A stretch of 64,000 nt of DNA from Phallusia mammillata (lineage: Eukaryota > Chordata > Ascidiacea > Phlebobranchia > Ascidiidae), in assembly GCA_003260075.1 (NCBI GenBank), contig QLIY01000790.1:1-64000 (forward strand), read 5' to 3'. A program made the translations under genes and the position numbers. The notes beneath the pieces are model-generated. The model was not told the origin of the DNA and searched no databases. It saw only the letters and a list, made by a program, of their open reading frames with translations. Below are positions 36,201 through 47,995 of this stretch, piece after piece. Position 1 is the stretch's first letter; each line of letters starts with the position of its first letter.

Positions 36201-39200
36201 CAAAGCAGACAAGGTCATGGTAATTGCCGTGAAGGTCACCCAGAATGTATGTAGGCGACTGCAGTTGCAGAACACTGAAAAAGGGTAGGTTTGTGCTGAG
36301 AACCAAAACGCTTGAAAAAAGCCGTAACGTAAGACTTTAAACTTTTGATAAGGTAAACATATACACTTGTGGAAATGCTTGGAATACGGGCTAGATTTGG
36401 TATCACGACTTTAATGAGCCTGGCGTACTATGATCCAAAACTTTTGGTGGCAACAAACCCACTTTTGGTGGCAACAACCCTATATATTCACTTCGAATCT
36501 GTGGAACCTTAAATAAAACATACTGCAAACTTAGATAATACAAGTTGTTTATTTGTTTTAGAAAAAAGTGGATATGACAGAATATGGAATCAGCAGTATT
36601 TAAGGGTAAGAGAGAAGAGTTTGCATTTATAAGATAGTGTTTAAGTTTTGCATTTATAAACCTATTACAACCATCCTATAGACATCTTAAAATGTAAAAT
36701 CTGGTGTACGACCATCCGCCTAAACCAGGGGTTCCCAAACTTTTTTGGTCTGTGGCCCATATGTGTATTTAATAGCGATTCATGGCTCACCATGTGCTGT
36801 AAATTTGGGCACAAACAAAAAAACATAAAAATAGGCGAAATGGTTTCTAGCAATTTATTTTAAATAAGATACATACTCCTAAAATTTGGCTACAAGATTA
36901 GGAATTTTTTGCAAATATTATGTTTTTCAAAACAAAGCGCATAATATCTACAGCAGTGTTTCTTAACCTTTTTAGCGCTCGTACCCTTCGAGCTTTCATA
37001 AAATCTTCTCGTACCCCCGGTCTAAAATAGCCGACGGAAGTTAATAAAACAGTAATAATAGGAATGAACATAATTTTAATAATAGCTATTTATAACTTGC
37101 GTGTTGGATACATGCATTAAAACAGTATTGTAAGTAGTACAAAACCAACCCGTTTTAGACATACCAAAGTAACTTGCCTAAATACGGTTTGATTTCACCC
37201 TGCATGTCGTACCCCCTGCTTTAGTGCTCCGTCCCCTGATCTACAGTATAACAAAACAGTAGAATCTGTTCAAATGGCTCTGTGGCCCATTGAAAATGTC
37301 TTGGTGGCCTAGTACTGGGCCATGGTCCACAGTTTGGGAACCACTGGTCTAAACCATATCAATGCTGAATTCACTGTGAATGGTTAGAAAGTCTTTTCAA
37401 TCTAATAGTTTTTACTGCAATGCCAATATTAAAGCTTTTGTATGACTTTTTGCTGGTATACCATTCAAGGTCTTAAAAACATTTCCATGATAAAGAGGTA
37501 GGCTGAAGAAATAAAATCGTTATTTTGGTGTGTAGCAAGAATTGCAACAAACCGATTTTCATTTTGCAGAATAGTCTTTGCTTCTCTGCACACTGCAAGC
37601 AAACATCTCGCAAGAGCCGACATCTCAACCTCACCCCATGAGAACTCAGACTTGGTACCTAAAATATGCATTAAGTAGTGATAAAAAACTGACAGTGCAC
37701 ACTGTTTGTGCACACTGTTTCAACCTATAAGATCTCATCATCTGATATTAATGCAAAAAAATGCTACCAGAAATTTTGCTGTATTGGTTACAAAATCCTA
37801 ACTGTAGTCTATTATTATATCAGTCAATATGCAGCCAAAGTGGATATCCCCGTTACTTGCCTAACAACTCCGGCAAATCGGAGCTGCAATAGAAAAGAAT
37901 CATCTGTAGAATCACTTGATTATAAAGGACAACAAGTTTTCATTAAACAAAAAAAACATTGTTACCTTTTTGAGCTCTTTCAAAGTATCTGAGCCCATTA
38001 AGCATCTCGTTGGCATGGGAACGTTTGTTGAATGCCTGCACGCTGGCCATTCGACCAAACTTCACTTTCTCATTTGGCAACTGAAATGGAGTTTCTAGCA
38101 AAGATGTGCTAGCACTCGAACTTACTGCCTGCAGCAAAGATATTAAAAATGATCATAGATGTTTAACCATAAAAATGTTGGGATTAATTATCTACTACAT
38201 TTTTGTAAAAAGGGTTGACTTTTAAAGAAACCTCTGGTGATCAACAGCAGATTGCAACATACAACCAAGTGAGCACAAAGGCAGTTCACACTGACAAATT
38301 GATTGACTTTTTAATTTTAACTGGGAAAAATGCTGATAAAATACTTGAACATATTTGCAAACTGGAAAAAGCAAATAAAGTCATTGGCAATAAATTTTCG
38401 ATTTGCATTTCCGGTCAAAAAGTATTCAAAGCATACCCCTGTTAAACTTTGCTCTCTGATTTCTGTTACCAATGATTAAGAATACTTAAATATAGCCACC
38501 GTAATAACACTGTAACTTTGTTGAGTGGAAAATAGAAAAACAAACCACCATTTACATTTTCTTCAACACCTAGTTCATACAGGGACTTTGCTTCAACAGT
38601 GGTTCCAGTTCGTCGAACTTTCACGGAGTGCAGAGCCAGTGTGTACGGCTCATCTTTTATAGGAGGACTGGAAAGTTCAGAATCCAGAGATGCCTGAAGC
38701 AGGGACTGGGAAAATGAGGGGGACTCCTCTTCACTGAGAAGAGAATGGGGTTCTAAAAAAAAACAAAATTTGCCAGTTTGCAATTTGTCGCTTATGTTGC
38801 ATTATTCTTTCTACAAACAGATGTTTGATTTTCTTGTTGTACCTCAGGGGTATAATAACATTAGGTTTATTACATTAGCATTCCACCATTAATTCCTGTG
38901 AGTGTCATGTTTCAACATAAACATACCCATATTCTATTGTCAGAATTCACAACATCAAAAAGTACATTTCACCTCTTGGCTTTGACCCTTACAAAATGTC
39001 GTTACAGGCTATCATATTTCTTGTGACAGTGGTGTAAATATTTAAATATTTATGTACCTGGCCAAACACAAATAGAAACTATTTTGCTGGGTTTTTTTGC
39101 TTCTAGACTGGCCTAAAAGATTTTTTGTGTCTAAAAGATACAAGAATTTTATATTTCAAGTTCAGAAGAGAACCTATTTTGTGGCATGCAATGGTAAATT

Positions 39201-42200
39201 TGTTCAGCATTCTGGCCTAATGCCATTTGAAAGGTATTGTTATCTTGACACCAACATGGTATTTTACACTGTAAACATAGGAAAAATGTTAAATTTTAAC
39301 ATATACACCCTGGTAGTGTCACAATAGTGTACCCAATTCTAGCTTAACCGTGTTGTAACAAACATATTAAAGTCTGTTCAGTGTCAAATAACGTCACACT
39401 GAAACTGGCACCAAATTACACCACAGCCACAGTCTACTGAGGAAGTAGTGTCATCACCCACAGAAAGCTGACTACAGACTCAAAACAGTTAAAAATACAA
39501 AAACGGAAACTCATCACCTGCTGCATTTGTCAATCCATCTTTAGCTGCGTTGATTTCTAAGGTTTTTCTACGTTTTAGAAGCATCTTGGGACTTGATTTG
39601 CCTCTCCTAAATAAAGAAGTTTATGTTCAATATACAAACTTAAGAATTATAAACAAAAACTTCTTGATACATATTGTATTGGGCGTTTGGCATTATTTCA
39701 TGTTCATCTTTGCAAAGATTAGTAGCTTTGGCCTTGAGGTATAACTGCATGCAATTTATATTGGCATTAGTACAATGGAAAGTGCCTAACCAAAGTTTAT
39801 TGGCACTATGAAAAGGCATTTTGATGCGATTTTTGATTCTCCTAACATCCTAGATTGTTAAGTTGATTAATGTGTAATGTGGTAAACACACGATTGTATT
39901 TGCATACAACTTCTTTATAGTGGTTTCTTTTCAATGTCAGCCCTAAAACTGTTGCCAAAATGCATAAAAAAAAGTTAGCATTAACCAGTGGCTTTGTTTT
40001 TCTAAGTTTTAGTTTCCAAGTCACTAAGTTTTAGTTAATTTTGCAACAGTTTTAACAAAGTCACAAGACGAAGTTGATTTGGGAAACTTGTAGGCTTGAA
40101 GTTGCAGTTGCCACTGTCCCTAATCTAGTCCATGTTGACAATTTGTCATGTAAACATACTCTGGAGATTCTCGATCCCTCTTCATATTTTTTATCCACGG
40201 TTTCTCAAACATTCGGAACAATCCTGAAGTTCCTCTGAATTTCAGCTGACCAACAGTGTCGAGAAACGCATTCAGTGTGAGCTGTTTTTGAACATGATCA
40301 CCAAATAACCTGTAAACATGGAGAAATACAACTTCATTTTTTTATTTAAACTTTGTTATTCAATTTTTTTACATCCCTAAACAGAACCAGGTACAGTTTG
40401 CATTTTTTTATTAGATTCAAGTTAGATAAACCTTTGATACAATACAAAATACAAGCATACAAATGCAAATTGTAGGTATTCAAACAGGGACGTTATGAAA
40501 TATTAAAGCCAAACACTTGCATACTTGGCTGATTTCTTTGCCTCGGCTATCAATTTGTCTTTTACAATTGTTTCGCCTTTATTCTTTTTGATGTCTGTCA
40601 TCATTCGACTGAAATAAAAACAATTAGAAACATTTGGGAAGCAAAAATCTTTAAAAAAATGTGGGAAAGGAGCAACAACTATTCTAATTGTATGAAATAT
40701 ATATAACTCTCAAAAAAGTTAAAAAGTCTCACAGAAAATCTTGAAAAGGGGGGGGGGGTATTGTTAAGGTTAAGATATTAACAACTTGTTACACACAAAA
40801 AAACAACTAACCTGTGCTCTGCCATTTTACCCCCATGTTGTACATGAGGGGGGGGGGGAAAATATAACTCTCAAAAAAGTTAAAAAGTCTCACAGAAAAT
40901 CTTGAAAAGTCAGATTCTCATCCATTGTTCGATCATAAAATCGGAAAATACATCTGCACCTTAAGTATACAAACATTGTTAAGGTTAAGATATTAACAAC
41001 TTGTTAAACAACTAACCTGTGCTCTGCCATTTTACCCCCATGTTGTACATGAGGTTGCATGATGGAAATTCCCAAAAGAAACTCATGAAAACACATGAAA
41101 GACTGTCTTAGGTCGGACATACAAAATGATCTAAAATGTAACAACATTAAACAATAAAGGAAATGATGTAACAAATAAAAACCACATAATGCACAGAGGG
41201 AACAAGATGCATTCACTGGCCAACAAGGGTCAAAATAAAATGAACACAGAACTCACAAGGCATATCACCAGAAATAAATACCTGAAAAAATCCTCTTGTC
41301 TCATTTTGTCTGTTTCTCCAATCACCGTCTCACAAAGCCCACTGCAAAAGTTTTCAACACTCATAAAGCAAGAAGGGAAGCTGTACCCAAAAAACTGCTG
41401 CTTCAAAAACAACAGTTCATCAGGTTCGAACTGCACAGTGGCCAACAACTGTTCCTGTACTGCTTTGGATATTTTTGCATCCACTTTTTGTTTATGTTCA
41501 CTGACAAATGATGAAATTCTATTAAGATATTTCTTCCCATTTGGGGGGGGGGCTCATCAGGTTCGAACTGCACAGTGGCCAATAACTGTTCCTGTACTGC
41601 TTTGGATATTTTTGCATCCACTTTTTGTTTGTGTTCACTGACAAATGATGAAATTCTATTAAGATATTTCTTCCCATTTTGCTCCTTGACATTGAGTTTT
41701 AAGTCATTGAGCTCTGATGTTTCAAACTCCTCAGTTTCAGCCAGATTTGTGCAATTATTTGTTGCCGGAGTTGAACTTACAGTCAAATTTTGGTTTAAAT
41801 CACACAAAGCATCCTTTGGCATTGGATACAAATTTCCTTCTAGGGCAAGTTTCACGTACAGTAATGGCTCAGGTCCATACAAGTTCATACCAGTTCTGTT
41901 TGACAGAAATAGTTCCACCATTTCATCAATCTCGGCTAAGGTAAACCATTTATGTGATGTGCCACTGCATATGTTCTCTGTGTCAGCCATCTTGTCGTCA
42001 TCTTCAATTTGGTCATCCGAAGAAGGACTTTTGATGTCATTTCTCTCAGATGCATAGTCAACAAAGTGTGTTACTAGAATTCGTTCACTGCAGCAGTCGC
42101 AATTGTTACAAGAGCAGATCTTGATTTTGTCATTTTTCTCTGTGGTCTGTGTGACGGGAAATCGTGAAATGTTCAAAATTCCTGACGACTCAAAATTGTA

Positions 42201-42834
42201 TCCACCAACTGAAAGCAACACGTCTTTAAGGGTTTCTTCTGCATTTTCCTATAATAAAAAAGTGTTATGCAGAGAATAAAAAAAAGTTAATAAGTCAGAT
42301 TACTTTGCAAAGCTTGAGATGCTCAGCACCTCTTCAAATTGTTACCGACCTCTTTTGATAGTATACCGACCTCTTTTTATAGATACAGGGAAGTGTAAGT
42401 TACAAAAATTAGACATTAAATTAAACCACAAATATTCCAAGATATTTATACCTATCTGTTTGAGAGATTCAGTATCATTTGGAAACATGCAACTATACCC
42501 TCTTTCCCCAAATTACCCTAATTAAAACGTTTTAAGATATTGAACCAGACTTTGAGAAGCACTACATTGAAGTGTTTAGGTTTATTATGGATTGCCTTTC
42601 GTTTGCATCTTGACCAACAAAAAAACAATGCCTTAAATAATTTCTATACCCTGTTGGATAATCTATGTAAATTAAACAGAGTATTTTTATTTTACTTAGT
42701 TAATTTGAGCTACAAACCTTCGGAGAAACCTGTCGAAATGGAAGCCAATACGATTCCTTGCTGGTTTGAATATCCACTGGACGCAAAGCGCATTTGCTAT
42801 CAGCCTTATTCCACAAAAACACGGCTATGTACAT
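33284..42834 (-). CDS. PPP-family serine/threonine phosphatase with a long N-terminal extension (14 exons)
   Basis: Metal-dependent protein phosphatase. Exons in coding order: 42834-42730 (tentative start), 42248-41282, 41130-41017, 40608-40525, 40309-40160, 39606-39518, 38752-38556, 38128-37966, 37658-37553, 36274-36109, 35677-35468, 34852-34698, 34203-34026, 33409-33284. The catalytic half has every PPP metal-site motif in order: GDLHG, GDYVDRG, RGNHE, VHGG, RAHE, then a YYCGG near the C terminus. The N-terminal half of roughly 500 residues has an acidic linker, a cysteine-rich CSCNNCDCC stretch, and an EF-hand-like helical region ([22 protein letters not shown]). Exon 2 contains a G run (41543-41552) between two 126-bp repeats; only without one repeat (137 nt) does its phase fit exon 3, giving about 890 residues. 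I know no PPP subfamily with this N terminus. Confidence 0.85.
33599..33693 (-). other. Orphan exon-like segment inside the last phosphatase intron
   Basis: Between a TAG acceptor and a strong AAAG|GTATG donor it encodes 31 residues, including [20 protein letters not shown]. It does not fit the phosphatase phases, so it may belong to a nested gene or be chance. The pattern faintly recalls a small mitochondrial inner-membrane subunit such as NDUFA3. No partner exon was found. Confidence 0.25.
33829..33895. repeat. Short duplication across an N
   Basis: CCGCAAGTGTTTCATTTAAA is repeated on both sides of the N at 33862. Another unresolved join. Confidence 0.7.
35133..35309 (+). repeat. SINE-like repeat with CAACT tail, plus copy
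   Basis: A unit from AGCTGCAGCGCG through CTTGGTGATTGTT, ending in AAATAAACTCAACTCAACC. It is present inverted at 43512-43668 and in fragments near 14470, 23860 and 24030. Confidence 0.6.
35714..35817 (+). repeat. tRNA-derived SINE-like repeat, copy 2
   Basis: Same family as 1-105: CTTGGCCGAATGGT head, GGATTCGTCCCCGGGAG middle, GGGTTCGAAATCC B box and an A-rich end. It lies in a phosphatase intron just upstream of the GDYVDRG/RGNHE exon boundary. Confidence 0.65.
36726..37346. mobile_element. hAT-type MITE carrying a second nested element
   Basis: It starts CAGGGGTTCCCAAACTTTTT and ends CAGTTTGGGAACCACTG. Flanking 8-mers GCCTAAAC and GTCTAAAC differ at one position. An inner block from about 36957 (GTGTTTCTTAACCTTTTTAG) to about 37245 matches part of 3755-3890 and is a separate insertion. 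It lies in a phosphatase intron. Confidence 0.75.
40700..41050. repeat. Duplicated exon-4/5-side segment of the phosphatase with two G runs
   Basis: The 3' part of the exon at 41130-41017 and its following intron recur at about 40800-40847, with G runs at 40749-40759 and 40848-40858. The copy lacks the acceptor half of the exon. Probably a misjoined allele. Confidence 0.75.
41417..41679. repeat. 126-bp coding duplication around a 10-G run in phosphatase exon 2
   Basis: 41417-41542 and 41554-41679 differ at only a few positions. Reading straight through yields a Pro-Pro-Pro junction and a frame change. Confidence 0.85.
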
Positions 42835-44287
42835 GTTTGGTTCTTGCTACATCGCACATGCGAATTTCGCAGTTGTTCTTTTCAACAAGCTCAAATCAGG
42901 ATGTTTTGGAAACTTGTTTCCGTTTTTCAAACATTCCTATAGCATTCCTAAGCGGGGGAAATCCCTACCGCAACTGCCGGTCATAGAAATCACACTTATT
43001 GGCGCAATTTTTTGAGAAATTTTAATAAACTGCTCAAATTTTTTTTCTAGTTCATGCTCAATTAACGAAAAGCTTGTTATTTTCTTATTATGAATACAAA
43101 CGCTATTGCCGAAAGTGGAACCCGGGAAGTATTAAACAAAATGTTGAAATTGATGTATAAAATGTAAACATAGACAAATTTGAACGTAAATGAAGACTTC
43201 CAAGTTAAAGAATGGGTCAGAAATATCAGTTTATGTCATCCTACTTTTATCTTGGGTAAATTCGGTAAAAACGTTTTTCCACTAAAAATAATTCGAACTG
43301 AGTTGACTGGGTCATGACCTTTTTCTGTTCGGTGGAATTTGCGCATACTTTTACAAACTAAAGTAAAAGTGGAACCTGGAACTAAGCAATGTATGTGTCA
43401 CCCTAACAACAGAAAACACCTCGGTTTGTCACGTCATGGCACGTGGGGGGGGGGATCAGTTTGTAGAAAATTTTTGCATCTCTTGTAATTGTTAAAACTA
43501 TTGCCATAAGTGTCAGTTGAGGTGAGTTTATTTCGCTTGGTGTCAGACAACATAGTGAAAACAATCACCAAGCCGGAAATAGCTGCGCAACGTTAAAACG
43601 TTATGGAGCGCAAAACATTGAAGGGCACAATTGGTGGATAGTGGCGCAACGCGCTGCAGGTGCACCGTAAAATATGTTTCCCTTAAGTTTGAACGTATAT
43701 GAACCCTTCCAAGTTAAAGATTTGGTAAAAAATAAAAGTTTATGTCATTCTACTTTTGTCCTGGGTAAATTCAGTGAAAATGTTTTTTCGGCTGAAAATA
43801 ATTTGATCTGAGTTGACTGGGTCATGACCTTTTTCTGTTCAATGAAACTTGCGAAAATGTTCACAAACTAAAGTAAAAGTGGAACCTGGAACTAAGCAAT
43901 GTATGAGTCACCCTAACAACAGAAAACACCTCGGTTTGTCACGTCATGGCACGTTTTTCTTTCTGGTACTTTATATTTACCCACAAATAGATTGAGTTGT
44001 ACAAAAGGCTTGTTGTGCAGCAAAGGTGACAGAAAACGTTTATGTTTGAAAGTTTTTGTCACAATTTTGTATTGTAAATCTCCAAAATTTTTGTAGTTTG
44101 AGTTTCTTTATATGGATAAGGTAGGTGTCCTGAAGACTCGTGTTTTACAAAACGGTAATATTTAGTATTGTTTTAATTTTACTTTTAATATTAACGTGTA
44201 ATTTGGATCTATACCATGTTTTTTGCATTTAACAAACGCTGTGTATCGTTTCAGAAAAAAACGCAAGTTTAACTCTGAACAACCAAT
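42835..44287. other. Region between phosphatase and lectin-like gene
   Basis: Divergent 5' flanks. About 43180-43443 and 43690-43955 are two related copies ending in the shared CGTCATGGCACGT, with a G run at 43445-43454 after the first and a minus-strand SINE-like repeat (43512-43668) between them. No exon seen. Confidence 0.5.
43512..43668 (-). repeat. SINE-like repeat with CAACT tail, minus copy
   Basis: Inverse of the unit at 35133-35309: GAGTTTATTTCGCTTGGTG, then CACCAAGCCGGAAATAGCTG and GCGCTGCAGG. Confidence 0.6.
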
Positions 44288-46373
44288 ATGGCGTGTAAGT
44301 CTTGTTTATTTTCCGGGTCGAGGTACGAATTTAAAACCGACCACCACAGGTCTTATACAGAGTCCTCTTCCACGTGTGCCAGATTAGGTGGAAAACTTGC
44401 AGTAGTTAATTCTAAAGAGGTAAAAACCAAACTCGCCAAATGTTGCGACTCCGCCATTGGTTTTTGGATTGCTACGTCACCAGAACAAGACATCACTCTC
44501 GGAGGAGTTTGCCCACTATTGACAGGAGTGGTGACGTCAAAGGTCGAATGTAAAAATTGGAAGAACTTTATTTGCCAGTTTTCGACCGAAAGTGGCAAGG
44601 TACCAACGACAGCTGTCACATCCAGGACAGGTGCCACCAACACTAAAGTACCACTGACATCTGCCATAAATACTAGAAAACCAACTAATGTGCCAAATAC
44701 AGTGACAAAAGATTTAACATCTGGAGTGTTTGCATTGGCTACCAGGAAAATAAATACACCAACTAAGCCTAGTGTATTCAAAAGTACTTCCAAAGCCTTC
44801 GAACTCAGTACATTGTACACCACAGACAAGACTCTTTCAGTGAAATACAGCACCCCACGATTGACAACCGAAAATACATCTGAAGCCTATTCTGCCCAAA
44901 ATTTGCGCATCGTCGAAGTAGCAGCCGGGGGCTCAGGAGCGCTAGTCTTGCTTTTTGCAGTTTTGGGTTTGTTCTTCTTCGTACGACATCGGCGGAGGCA
45001 GGGGCGTGCTGGCGATGTCGAAAATAAAAATACAAAAGCAAACGCTCCAGAACAACCTGACGATAAATATTACGAGTAAGTGCTGTAAATATTTAATTAG
45101 GGGGGGGGGCGCCAAATGTTGCGACTCCGAAAGTGGTTTTTGGATTGCTACGTCACCAGAACAAGACGTCACTCTCGGAGGAGTTTGCCCTCTATTGACA
45201 GGAGTGGTGACGTCAGTGGTCGAGTGCAAAAATTGGAAGAACTTTATTTGTCAGTTTTCGATCCAAAGTGGCAAGGGGTTAGTACCAACGACAACTGTGA
45301 CACCCAGGACAGGTGCCACCGACACTAAAGCACCAGTGACATCTGCAATAAATACAGAAAAACCAACTAAAGTGCCAAATACAGTGACAAAAGATTTAAC
45401 ATCTGGAGTGTTTGCATTTGCTACCAGGAAAAGAAATACACCAACTAAGCCTAATGTATTCAAAAGTACTTCCAAACCCTTCGACCTCAGTACATTGTAC
45501 ACCACAGACAAAACTCTTCCAGTTAAATACAGTACCCCACGATTGACAACCGAAAATACATCTGAAGCCTATTCTGCCCAAGGGGGGGGGGTACTGTGTT
45601 GCGTTGTGTTTTCGTTTTTCCCGTGTAAAGTGTCTTGGTTCGGAATTATCACCGACATATCAATACGTGCAATGCACTTGGTATAAGCTATTAACTTTTA
45701 GAGACATTGTATACTATACAAGCTAGCTCGACGATTAAACATGGGCATAATTTTTAATAGTTTTAAAAATCTTACCTTAAAAAGAATAGCTTATAGTGGC
45801 CGAACAATGCCTAGCCCAGGGTTGCACAACCTTTTCGCCATAACGGCTGCATATCGTCCTTATTTTACTATATTTTACATAACGGCCGCTAATAACCCCT
45901 AGTTTTTTATTCATGTATTGATGATTTAAAGATGTACAATGGGGTTTTTCAGCCTAATCAAAAATTCCGCTAGGAGGCAGCACCTTCCGGTCACACAATG
46001 CGTTGGTTTATGCTGGAGACTCATATTATCCTATCTACTGGTGTCTAAAAGTCGTACGTTCACAGGTTGAGCACCCTTGGCCTAGCCTTTGAAACGTTTT
46101 TTTGCAGTATACAGACTAGTGTACAAACTATATTACTTTGCAGCTAAAAACTGTTTTTGCTGTTGCAGTGTTGTGCCTGATATTGTGGTTATTGAGGACG
46201 AACACGAATATGTTGAAATTGAGGACTTTCGACCTGAGTACACGAACGTTTCCAGTGGCAGATACAATAATGTGCCAATATCAAACCCAAACTACTTGAC
46301 TCCATTGTCACGAAGAAACCAAACGAGGAGTTCAGAAGTGGTTAATTACTTTACCACAGCTGGATCTGTTTAA
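44288..46373 (+). CDS. C-type-lectin-like single-pass membrane protein with tyrosine-motif tail (2 exons)
   Basis: Likely cell-surface receptor. Exons 44288-45075 and 46169-46373 join as GA|T to give 330 residues. Residues about 12-98 resemble a short C-type lectin domain (STCARLGGKLAVVNS, GFWIAT, CKNWKNFIC). I see no EPN/QPD or WND calcium-site motif, so carbohydrate binding is doubtful. A Thr/Ser/Pro/Lys mucin-like stalk (about 100-207) precedes a TM helix (about 210-232), a basic stop-transfer and an acidic tail. The tail has Tyr277 (YVEI), Tyr287 (YTNV), Tyr295 (YNNV) and Tyr305 (YLTP); YTNV and YNNV fit the pYxN Grb2-SH2 pattern. No signal peptide is visible, so a 5' exon may be missing. 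Between the exons, 45110-45582 is a second near-identical copy of exon 1 sequence framed by G runs. Confidence 0.75.
45101..45591 (+). repeat. Second copy of lectin-gene exon 1 framed by two G runs
   Basis: 45110-45582 repeats 44434-44902 with scattered substitutions and a small in-frame insertion (GKGLVPT against GKVPT). It has no start, no TM segment and no splice sites. Best explained as the other allele inserted by the assembler; a diverged paralogous exon is possible. Confidence 0.7.
45817..46079. mobile_element. hAT-type MITE in the lectin-gene intron
   Basis: It starts CAGGGTTGCACAACC and ends GGTTGAGCACCCTTG. The 8-mer GCCTAGCC is exact on both sides (45809-45816 and 46080-46087). 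Related to the 7656-8101 element. Confidence 0.85.
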
Positions 46374-46888
46374 GCTATAGTCCTCTGTATTTTTGCAATC
46401 AAACTGTATGTTGACTTTTTATTGTCGATCAACTACAGGTTGTGTACAAGCTGCATCGATTAAGAAAACAATGTAAATAAACCAACACATCTTTCCCTGA
46501 CTTAAACGCAAACTTTTAGGCGATGCGGAAGTGACATGACTCACAGGTTACTGCGGGGTTGGGGACGCGTTGGGACACCAACGTTTCTAAAAACTTATAA
46601 ATATTTCATAGGGATTTTTCGTTGGCATAGAGCCATAGACCAGTGGTTCTCAACTTTTAATAGAGTTTGATTCAAAAAATCGTCAGAAATATACCTTAAA
46701 ACCTGTGTGGTTTAAAAAGAAAAGACGAGCAAGTGCAGACCGTCAAGAAATCAGTGCAGAACCCTGGCGCTTTCAGGTCAATTCAATCATTAAGGATTCT
46801 GCCCTTAATTACGTAAAAAGATAACAATACGTGCAAAGTGGTTCCACTTTAAGTTCACAACGTCCATTTGACCTGAAACTGTCTAATA

Positions 46889-47145
46889 CAGTGATTCCCA
46901 GCCATTTGTGGTCGCGTACCACGTTTAGGTTAGCCATCGTCCCGTGTACAACTTATAAAACTACTAGCGTCATAATTTTGCAACAGCATAGCAAGTGATT
47001 CGCAACCCGGTGTTTTAGCTAACACACGTGTATGTCAGAAAAAGCGATTTCTGAGTAAAATACGGAATAAATAAAATACCAAAAGGTGTTCGCGTTCCAC
47101 CAGGAATGCCGTCGTGGTACGCGTACCACCAATTTGGGAACCCTG
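46889..47145. mobile_element. hAT-type MITE present only in duplication copy B
   Basis: It starts CAGTGATTCCCAGCC and ends TTTGGGAACCCTG. Flanking 8-mers GTCTAATA and GGCTAATA differ at one base. The matching place in copy A (about 56350-56380) has no element. Confidence 0.75.
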
Positions 47146-47859
47146 GGCTAATATAAAATAAATCAAATAGTTTTTGTACAATTTCTATTTTGTTTATCGC
47201 GCAATTTATGATCGTGATCACGTGAGTGGTAACTGCTGTAATTGCGTAAGTTCCATTGGAAGTAGCTACTTCAATTTTCAGCATTTTTTATGTTGTTTGG
47301 TTAGTCTATTAATCTTATCTTGCGTAAAAAGATATCATGTTGTACTAAACTATTTTTAAATGGAATAAGATTTTTTCTGTGTAAATCATTGGTTATAAAT
47401 GTTGTATGTTTGATCTAACTTAACCATAGAATAGAAAGGTTTTAGTATAGTGAACCTTAATTCTGATCTTGGTATAAAATAAATAAATAAATAGATTCTC
47501 ATGCCCTTTTTGTTTTCAGGGAATGAAGTTTTTACTGGGATTGGCTTTCAAGAACCAGTCCCCCAATAGAACACTACTTGGAGTTGACAATTACCAAAAT
47601 ATATGTGCACAAATTTCAATTTATTTACTTTTTCAGTCCTCAGGAACTGCTCCAATTGCAAAGAAATGTTGAAAACAACCAGAACAAACTCTTTTTAATA
47701 AAGCTCTTGCCACAAAAACTTGTTTTTGCTTTGGAGAAGGAAAACTTACACTTTCATCATTTGTAGTTACAGGTATTTTATATATCTGACCAATGCTTGA
47801 AAACATGGTAAGTTAACAACACATAATTATAAAACAACATGCAATATGTATAATTTTGC

Positions 47860-47995
47860 TTTGCACAGGTATATGGGATGAGTTGTTTTGAGTAACTCCA
47901 AGAATGGAAAACCCATAGTAGGGGGGGGGGACAGGTACATGGGATGAGTTGTTTTGAGTAACTCCAAGAATGGAAAACCCATAGTACAGGTTTTT
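47860..47995. repeat. 60-bp duplication around a 10-G run
   Basis: ACAGGTATATGGGATGAG through AAAACCCATAGTA is repeated after the G run at 47920-47929. Copy A of the segmental duplication has a single version near 57217, so the second unit is not ancestral. Confidence 0.8.

Noticed and set aside
41403-42221. A phosphatase exon read straight through the G run with Pro-Pro-Pro
   Set aside because: It repeats the preceding 42 codons out of frame and breaks the exon phase.
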